Positions 57,041-64,000 of a stretch of 64,000 nt of DNA are shown here, in pieces. Source of the DNA: Alligator mississippiensis (lineage: Eukaryota; Chordata; Crocodylia; Alligatoridae); contig NC_081836.1 of assembly GCF_030867095.1 (NCBI RefSeq), positions 31,322,338 to 31,386,337 on the forward strand, read 5' to 3'. The number at the start of each line of letters is the position of its first letter. Position 1 is the first letter of the stretch. The position numbers and the translations under genes are program-made. The notes under the pieces were generated by a model. The model was not told the DNA's origin. It saw only the letters and a list, made by a program, of their open reading frames with translations, and did not search any database.

Positions 57041-58139
57041 TGTCACAGGCCAGCTGGGCACTGTGAGTGTATCAATTTAGTTGCAGGTTGACTGGGTGCT
57101 GCAACTATATCAGCCACTAGGCTGTTTGGTTCAGGATCGAGGAGGCAGAGTTGGGAGTGAAGCGAAGACAAGTTTCACTTATAACAATACAGTTAAATTT
57201 TACTTATTTTTGTTGCTATTTTGCTGCTATATGTTTAAGCAGCAAAATATGGTTTAAACATATAACAGTTGATAAAAAGGTTAAGCTAATAAGCAGACAA
57301 TATAACAATAAAAGTTAAAAATTGAAAGTGATAATAAAAACAGACAGACAAATTAACAAAGAGTTCTCACTTGGTTAGCAACTTATCGATAGTCCCTCAG
57401 TGCCAGGTACATGTCAAGTTGATCCAGCAAAGTCAGGCATCCCCGATCCATGCTGTCAGAGGGAGCACTGGGAAAGGTCGCTGAGTCAGGATCTGGTCCT
57501 TGCTCACACTGGGAGTCTGGAGTCCAGGCTTGAAATAGCAATGACCATTCTGTTCCACCCTTCCTACTAGCTACCTGATGTGTGTGTTCCTTTATATCCT
57601 GTCCTATGCTAATCTGTTGGCTTTAGAGCCACTCACAACCTTGCCCTACAGCTGTTACCCTATGGGTTTAAAAGGTATTAGAAATTATTATAATAGGTTA
57701 CTGCCTAAACTTTGGTTTACCCAATAAGCAAATCACAACACATCACTTTGGGGTCTGAGATTAGCATTTTTTCCCGCCTAAGTTCAACCCACTTGGAATT
57801 TTTTGAAATGTGTTAATTATACCTTGTGGTTAGGTTTGTCAATTTTACTGACCTTTAAGCAAAAATTATTCGATCAGCTAAGTTTGCAGTTTTGTTTAGC
57901 AGTTACATTTGCAGTTCTAGTTCCACTTCATGGGGCCCAAGTTAGTCTTATGATTGGTACAGACAGTTAATTTTAACATTATGGTTATGCTTCTGACAGA
58001 CAGGATATGTCTGCGGGAAACAATTTTGCAAGCTTTGCCCTAGCCAATATTAACTATATGCCTTTACCAGATACTTTCAAGTAGCAGATCTTTTTTTGCT
58101 ATAAGTTGCTTATTAACCCCTTTGGTTCTGGCCATCGCA
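57041..58139 (-). mobile_element. Probable solo LTR fossil of an endogenous retrovirus-like element
   Basis: About 1.1 kb with TG...CA termini (TGTCACAGGCC at 57041; TGGCCATCGCA at 58139) is flanked by GCTATG (57035-57040) and GCTACG (58140-58145), a likely 6-bp TSD with one mismatch. On the minus strand a TATA-like GGATATAAAGG sits at about 57590-57599, followed by a transcribed-type region and a U5-like CTTGTCTTCGCTTCACTCCC. No primer-binding site follows the 3' edge, so it appears to be a solo LTR. It adjoins MITE sequence at 58140-58195. Old. Confidence 0.5.
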
Positions 58140-58196
58140 GCTACGTCATTATAGCTCATCGCTATGGTGATGTAGTGTCTTGGGTAGACATGCCCA
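58140..58196 (-). mobile_element. MITE terminus (same family as 30661)
   Basis: On the minus strand: CAGTGGGCATGTCTACCCAA, then GACACTACATCACCATAGCG and ATGAGCTATAATGACG, aligned with the left end of the 30661 MITE. Only one end is recognisable; the LTR-like piece lies next to it. Confidence 0.6.
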
Positions 58197-58815
58197 CTGT
58201 ATGTTATAATAGACTAACTATAGTTCCCAGTCTTCAGTATATTCATTTTATGGGTTAACATCCTTTTGAACCAGTCTGTTTTTTTCTATATCGTTCCAAA
58301 TGCTAACATGCTCTAATTTTGTAATGACCTGGGAATCATAAGATGTCATTGTTTCTGTTCAAATGTGCATTTCAAATAATATCCAGGACTTTAAATAAAT
58401 ATTGTGCAAATTCCAAAGCATGCCAGTGCCCAGCTGGTTCAGGATTGCCATCTAGAGAGATAAGCATTCATAGATCTTTGCATTTCTTGTTTTCTTTGTG
58501 CAGTCTGTATACATGGTAGTGTGAGCTGATGCTATTGTCTCCAAGAAAAGCTCTTCATGTTCCTCTAAAGCTCTTTGAACCAGCAGGTTGCCTATGATAT
58601 GAGACCAGTTGGATAGTTCTTAGCGTTTTGTCACAGTAGAATATGTTTTTTAATCAATGTTTTACGGCCCACAGAAATGCAGATATAGGAAACAGTATGG
58701 ACAGGGGGAGGGATTTGGCTGACTTGTGTCCCCTGAGTATTCCCACATTACTAAGCAGAGCCAGGGACAAATACCTAAGCCAGACATACATGCATTGCTT
58801 CCATAACAGAAAGCA
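58197..58815. other. Unassigned AT-rich sequence
   Basis: Nothing recognisable was seen. Confidence 0.35.
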
Positions 58816-58821
58816 TTAATG

Positions 58822-59101
58822 TCACTGTGGGAGAGCTGATGAGCTCAGTTGAGTCACATACCTAATTAGCCCAGGCCTAATGGCATGATAATTTGTTTGT
58901 GCCAGTTCCAGTTCAAGAGTTTGTGCATGCTTAGCTAGCTTGAGTAACTCCTCACAGTGCTTCCTTGCCCTCATATAGTGCCAATGAATGCAGCTATGCA
59001 ATACTGTTTCCAGGGCTGTCTGCACTACTTTCAGTTCTGGATGTGGCATATTTTGTAGTTGTTACAATGAGCAGCAGGGTCAGAAAGGTTGAGAACCACT
59101 G
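58822..59101 (-). mobile_element. hAT-type terminus (CAGTGGTTCTCAACC) with a small open frame
   Basis: On the minus strand the sequence from 59101 begins CAGTGGTTCTCAACCTTTCT, a terminal repeat of a type common in vertebrate hAT-derived elements. Just inside is an ATG frame of 75 codons (59049-58822): MPHPELKVVQTALETVLHSC, then a charged, leucine-rich stretch RARKHCEELLKLAKHAQTL. I do not recognise the peptide. The second terminus was not found. The frame may be chance or a remnant of the parent element. Confidence 0.45.
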
Positions 59102-59504
59102 CTGTACAGCATAATGAAGGCTGGTTGAAAATTCAGTTTAGAAGCTGAGTAGACATATTAGCCTTAGGAGAAAATGCATCTGCATTGGCTTATAGCTTGT
59201 GGCTCAAGGATTTCTCTGATGTAATATTTTCTAGAGTAACACTAAGGAACTGATTTTCATGAATGCAGGACACACGTGGTCTCCTTTCATTAGAGCAATA
59301 GTTATGGGTATCAGACAATTATGCAAATCAGAATCTAAAGGCATAAGTGCGATCTCATGTAGACAGGGTTTATGCTGGAGTAACTTCACAGATACCAGAA
59401 AAGGTTGTTTCTGATTTTACATTATTGCTAGTGGCATCAAATGGCTTTGGGGTGTGCTGTGTCTTCTTTTCATTCCATCCAGGAAGAGCACACACCAACT
59501 GCTG
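59102..59504. other. Unassigned spacer
   Basis: Nothing recognisable was seen. Confidence 0.35.
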
Positions 59505-59645
59505 AAACTTCCTTAGCCTGACGAAGGGTTTTTGAACCCGAAAGCTTGCTTAATAACTTTTCTCCAATTATTTGGGTTGGTCTAATAAAAGATATCAAAT
59601 TCACCCAAGGAACCTTGTCTGCCTTGTGCTTCTAGAGACATTTAG
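59505..59645 (+). repeat. Copy of the GATATCTTTTATT repeat, inverse orientation
   Basis: CTTAGCCTGACGAAGGGTTT, GAACCCGAAAGCTTGCTTAA, GGTTGGTCTAATAAAAGATA and TCACCCAAGGAACCTTGTCT give the fullest view of this family. The inverse copies are at 11362, 14655, 30395 and 34750. Confidence 0.6.
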
Positions 59646-59649
59646 AACA

Positions 59650-61390
59650 AAACTGGAAACAGTTTTCAATTGCACAGGTGCTCTTCTGTCCTGTTAGGCC
59701 ATGAGTTGAAATACTAGCTCTTATTCTGCTGTGTTTTTGAATTTCCCAAAGGCTCATTAATTCTGTGACAAATAGAAGCATCTTGTCTCAAATGGAGGCT
59801 TGTACAAAACTGCCAATGCCATTTATGACCTGAAATGTGGCTGAATGGTGTGTGTGTTGTGGGATCGGCCATGCAGGGAAACTGCTTCCCTTGTAATATA
59901 CCACAGTGAGCATCTCATTTTTGGCCCTTACAACGTTTGTGTGGACAATGCTGGTGAGGATAGATTATGGATGGGATTCATAGGAGGTGGAGAAGGATTG
60001 CATTTGCCTTTACCCTGGAACGAAGGTTGTAAGGAATCTATACTTTGGTATCATATCCTGGCCCCAGGGCCTGGCTTACTTTTGCTTCCAGGCATTGTTA
60101 GACTTATCAACCCACCCTTTGAACTGTCACCTGATTTCAGTTTTATGTGGGGAAATTCTACCTTAGAGAAGCAAGTCTTTTGTCACTAGCATTGTGGAGG
60201 AGAGCAGGGAAGCAGAAGTCTGTAAACTTATCAAGATGAAATGAACTCTTCAGTGCAAGGTAACACATTTGGTCAGTCATGGTGTGGAAGCCATTATGGT
60301 GGCTTTACATCTTCCACTGCCCTCCAGACACCAGTGATTACATCAGCAATGTTTAAAAGGACTTTGGAAGAGCACTCTGGATCAGCCTAAAGAAGGCATT
60401 AACCCCATGCTTTTTAAGGGCATACCCATGTAAACAGTATTAAGTTAGCTTTCCCCTGCTATTTACTGGGTTTAAAAGAATCAATCTTTTTCATTATCTT
60501 ATTGATCCTCTCTGCTGTTTATTGTGAAAAAAAGTGGGAAGAGGGACACAGTATAAAATAATGAACCCTGCCTTTGTGAGACATCTTATTTACATAACGT
60601 ATTACATTCTTCCTACTGGGCCCAGCATCGTGCTCTTAGGGTAGAAAGTTTCTGGTGTTACCAAAGGAAAAAGCCTTGAATCAGTTACCGTCTCCCTCTC
60701 TGTCTCTCTCTCTCCCTCTCTCTGCTTCCTGAGGTAGTTTCAGACCAATATACTTGCAAATACAATGACTCTAATAGCTTGCATAAGAACCAAGAATAGA
60801 GAGATTTATTTTTGGTGAAATTACTTGAGTCATGTTATAGCTTTGCCTTTGATACAAATGTAGAATGGCCCTGGAGATATAAATCAGTGATGCATGGTGT
60901 TTGATATTCAGTTGGGGTGGCTGGTCGATCTATTGGTTTCAAACTCTTTCATTATTGGATTTTTTGCCCTTTTTTCTGCTTTTTATAACTTGGCTGCCAA
61001 CTGACAATATTTCTACAAATTTGGAGCTGGACTTCCGTTGACCTCATTGAGTTTTGGATCAGGCTGTGGTTCATTAGTCTGAATTGATTAATGAAACATT
61101 TTTCTTCACATGTTTGGGTCAATTAATTTTTACAAAATATCCATAATCAGGCCTCCTTTACAGATTAAGGGTATTTGTGTATACTTTATTACTGTATATT
61201 GGAACTGGGAAGGAAAATCTTGCCCCACTCTGTTAAAATTTCCCAAACATTCCATTCTGCATTGAGACAAAATTGAGAAATGTAGAAATTCTTGACAAAA
61301 ACAAACAGCCCCCTCCAAAAAACCCAGAGATACCCATCCAAGAATAATCCATTGATTAAGGCACTCATGGAAATCTCTATTCTGTACAAT
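59650..61390. other. Unassigned sequence
   Basis: A 114-codon open frame (59845-60189) lacks recognisable motifs. A CT-rich microsatellite lies at 60690-60726. Otherwise there are no identified features. Confidence 0.35.
60690..60726 (+). repeat. CT-rich microsatellite
   Basis: Imperfect CTCTCT/CCCTCT run of about 37 bases. Confidence 0.9.
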
Positions 61391-61394
61391 TCAG

Positions 61395-61460
61395 ACCAGA
61401 GACTAGAACTTGGATTTTCCACTTCTGGAGAGTGCTCCAGCTACCAGGTCATTTTAGGAT
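61395..61460 (-). repeat. MIR-like SINE fragment
   Basis: CAGAGACTAGAACTTGGATT, then TCCACTTCTGGAGAGTGCTC and CAGCTACCAGGTCAT, resembles the inverted tRNA-derived head of MIR-type SINEs (box B then box A). Confidence 0.5.
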
Positions 61461-61468
61461 GAGTCCCT

Positions 61469-61985
61469 CAGGGTGTGAACAACTTTTTACATGACCTGAC
61501 TCAGGTTCAGGTGGCTTTAGGCAGGTTGCTGCTTGCCAGGGGGAGGCACAGGCAACTGGAGGCAAGTAAGTTGGAGAGCGGGGCTTTGGTGGGTCCACAC
61601 AGGGCTTGGCAGGTCCGTGGGGGAGGGGGAGGGAGGGGGCTGCCTGTTTGGGGAGGGGGAAAGGGGGAGAGAATTTTTTTCGGAGGAGATGGTAAAGATT
61701 GCGTGGTCAGAGTCAGGGAGCAAATACAACACTTTTCCAGGGATGTGGAGAGTGGCTGGGCTTTCCTAGCCCCGGGGTTGTGCTGGGAATGTGTGCAAGC
61801 ATTGGGTAGGTCAGGTTAACCCATTTTAGGTTGTGTTAACCCATGCCAGTCTAAAATTAGTTCTCATCTATGGTGCACCATTTTTAGAGCAGCCTAAGCC
61901 CAGCAAATGCTTGCTCACCCAGCCACTTAGATCACAATAAGCTTGGTTAGGGGGATGTAAATGTAACACTTGTATGCACCCTCTG
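61469..61985 (+). mobile_element. DNA element (family E)
   Basis: Ends are CAGGGTGTGAACAACTTTTT and, reverse-complemented, CAGAGGGTGCATACAAGTG. The interior (CTGCTTGCCAGGGGGAGGCA, GGCAACTGGAGGCAAG, GGGTTGTGCTGGGAA and CTTAGATCACAATAAGCTTG) is collinear with 40132-40689. The G-rich centre has no gene. Confidence 0.68.
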
Positions 61986-61989
61986 TATG

Positions 61990-62698
61990 CATCCCCTGTC
62001 TCTCCTTTTGGAATTGCTCCTTTTTCTGTAAGTACTTCAATTAGGCTGAAGAGCCTAAGGGAAAGCAAAACTATTTGTGCAGTTTAGTGGTTAGGGCACT
62101 TGCCTGGGATATGAGAGGATTACAAGACAAGGTCTTGAATCTGGGTTTTCACAATTCAAGACTACCTGACATAGATGAGCAGCTTCATAAATGTTCACTA
62201 CAAACAGATTAAAAATCAACAGGAATATAATAGGTCTAAGGTATAAGATTTAGTGAACATGTTCATCAGTATATTTTTCCACAATTCCTCTAGGTCTTGG
62301 GGAAAGAAGCCACGCAAAAAAGGGGATATTGGAGTGGGAAAACTTCATTCTATGTAACTTATTTCTATGAGGTTCCTTGACAGATCTGTTTTTAAATGCA
62401 ACAAGCCCAGGCAGAGGGCAGGGACTGGGTAAGAGTGGGGGTGTAGGAGAGAAAACTTTCCTGAATCATGAATTAAAGAGAAATTTCGAACGCAACTTCA
62501 AGGACATATTTTGACTACTAAAGATGGTTCATTTGATAAAGCTGAACAATTAAGGACAATGGTTTCTGTGAAGTAATTTACTGACTAGTGATGTTTTGCA
62601 TTAAGTGACACTAATTACTTTGTCACTGCTCTCTGTGGAAAGGGAACTAAAAGAGATTTTTTATTACAGACCTGGACCAGCTTCTGCTTTCTGAAGAC
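61990..62698. other. Unassigned, with a MIR head at 62080-62155
   Basis: GCAGTTTAGTGGTTAGGGCA, CTTGCCTGGGATATGAGAGG and GTCTTGAATCTGGGTTTTC (62080-62150) form a well-preserved tRNA-derived box A/box B pair of a MIR-type SINE (+). The rest is unassigned. Confidence 0.58.
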
Positions 62699-62701
62699 TT
62701 T

Positions 62702-63160
62702 GGCTGCATCCACATGAATGTGGACCTTTAGTTCCCTGGGGACAACTAGCAGTGGCATACCTTGTGCTGCTACTAGTTGTGCCTGGTCAATGCCTGTACC
62801 ACGTGCCCTCTGGTGTGCAGCAGGTTACCCTGGATGGGGTAGGGGAGGCCGGGGCCAGCACTGGGGTAGCCCTAGCAGCTTTACCTGGAGTCCTAGGTGC
62901 TTCCTGGGATGGCAGCAGTGGCAATCCTATTGCTCAGAGTCTGGCTGGCAGACAGAGCGTGGCTCTGGGTAGACAGGCTCCAATTTTGAGTGATGTGTGC
63001 TGCTCCAGTGTGAACCACTTCACTTTTTTTTTGCGCAGGTTTTTTTGACCCCTGGATATGCAGGGGTCACTGCGGAGAACAGCTGAATGTGTGGTATGTG
63101 GCGCTGCAGGCATGTCTATGGCACCGCATACTGCATGGCTACGCTTGTTTGGATGCAGCC
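62702..63160 (+). mobile_element. DNA element (family D), third copy
   Basis: Perfect 10-bp inverted termini GGCTGCATCC and GGATGCAGCC are flanked by TTT on both sides. It is collinear with 39645-40131 (CCTGGGGACAACTAGCAGTG, GGTCAATGCCTGTACCACG, TTTTTTTGACCCC), but lacks the TTAGGGTGTGAACAAGC segment present near the right end of the other two copies. Confidence 0.68.
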
Positions 63161-63164
63161 TTTT

Positions 63165-64000
63165 TGTCCAGAGCTATTCCAAAGACTTCCTCAGAGTTAT
63201 ATCAGATTTACTGTGGTGAAACTGGGAGGAGTGTTTGGTTCATGATATTTGTGTAACTTCAGTGTAATTGTTTGAGAATTATGTAACTGCAAATTCATAT
63301 CTGCACCAGAGTCAAGGACAAATATATAATTATAGTCACTCTCACAAAAGCACTGAAGATGCTGTGCCAGTCCACGTGCTGTAAAGAGGGAATGAATGCT
63401 TGGTTACCAGGCAGTTACAGTATAATTCACACCACTTAATGGAATGTTTTGCCAATTATGTGATTTACAACAACGCACTAAGTCAAGGTTTCTATTCTTC
63501 AAACAGTTCCCTTAAGAACTGCAAAACCATTATTGAGTAAATAACCGTTTTGCTGTTATGGAAGCCCTATGTCTGTCCTTCCCCTGCTTTTTCTTGTAGT
63601 ATTTTTTTCTCCCATTCTTCTTCTGCTAGTTAAGCACAAAGATGCTTATTCAGTGCTTTGTTTCTTAAGTGCGCTTCCTTCCCTTTGCAAGCACACATAC
63701 ATGCACAAAAGGCTAATAGAATTGTCAATCTTCAGGTTGAAAAGAAAGTCTTGTCAAGCAAATTATCCATAGATTGGGATAGTATTCAGAACAGTAGCAA
63801 AACTGAAAGGAAGTTGTTTTTCCTTAAAACTAGCTTTTTTGCACTACTAATTAACTTTCATATAGCAATAGTGTCAGCACCTTATTGACTACCGTTTGCT
63901 TTTTTTTGGTATAGAAAGGTTGCCTATCAGAGGCAGATTAATGCTGTTGGGGGCCCTCTTGGTGGGGGTGAGTTCCTTCCCACAGGAGTTGAGCTGTTTT
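63165..64000. other. Unassigned sequence to window end
   Basis: No gene, exon or repeat family was recognised. Confidence 0.35.

Noticed and set aside
59845-60189. 114-codon frame
   Set aside because: No motif, no splice-site context and no neighbouring exon; consistent with chance.

Overview
This window is vertebrate nuclear DNA with no recognisable host gene or exon. It is AT-rich intronic or intergenic sequence packed with transposable elements. The best guess for the host is a crocodilian, with turtle as second choice. The reasons are several CR1 LINEs of different ages (3' ends in ATTCTATG-type repeats), many hAT-like and other short inverted-repeat DNA elements, old MIR-like SINEs, and no L1, Alu or B-type SINEs. 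The host call is inference from repeat content and cannot be proved from the window alone.

Layout. 0.2-1.2 kb: 5'-truncated CR1 (+). 1.9-3.1 kb: hAT-like element with an 8-bp target-site duplication (TSD). 6.2-8.7 kb: internally deleted CR1 (+) that keeps the tail of ORF1 and the endonuclease but lacks the reverse transcriptase (RT) core. 9.3-11.1 kb: a relative of the 1.9 kb hAT-like element, with a nested LTR-like insertion of about 950 bp. 15.7-18.0 kb: long hAT-like element, apparently the parent type of a 187-bp MITE at 29.2 kb. 18.0-19.2 kb: old CR1 (-), itself interrupted by a short hAT-like piece. 19.8, 23.2 and 35.1 kb: three copies of a family with GCTA termini and subterminal repeats. 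24.5 kb: young CR1 fragment (-). 26.8-27.8 kb: inverted-repeat element carrying a minisatellite. 30.7-32.2 kb: the youngest CR1, open for about 395 codons, inserted in a foldback MITE. 39.6-41.2 kb and 44.8-45.7 kb: dense arrays of DNA elements lying end to end. 41.5-43.2 kb: CR1 (-). 49.9-50.8 kb: hAT-like element with a perfect 8-bp TSD. 52-58 kb: more MITEs and two LTR-like fossils. 61.5 and 62.7 kb: further copies of families seen at 39.6-40.7 kb.

The only protein sequences I can name are fragments of CR1 ORF1 (esterase-type tail) and ORF2 (APE-type endonuclease plus RT). None can be a working element: all are truncated, deleted or mutated. Long open frames in the GC-rich parts (16-17.7 kb, 27.1-27.7 kb, 10.3-11 kb, 2.1-3 kb) are composition artefacts inside transposons. 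I see no tRNA, rRNA, CRISPR array or operon structure, and no convincing new biological system. The most unusual material is the element-within-element history, the palindromic MITE cores, and a module shared between two adjacent DNA-element families.
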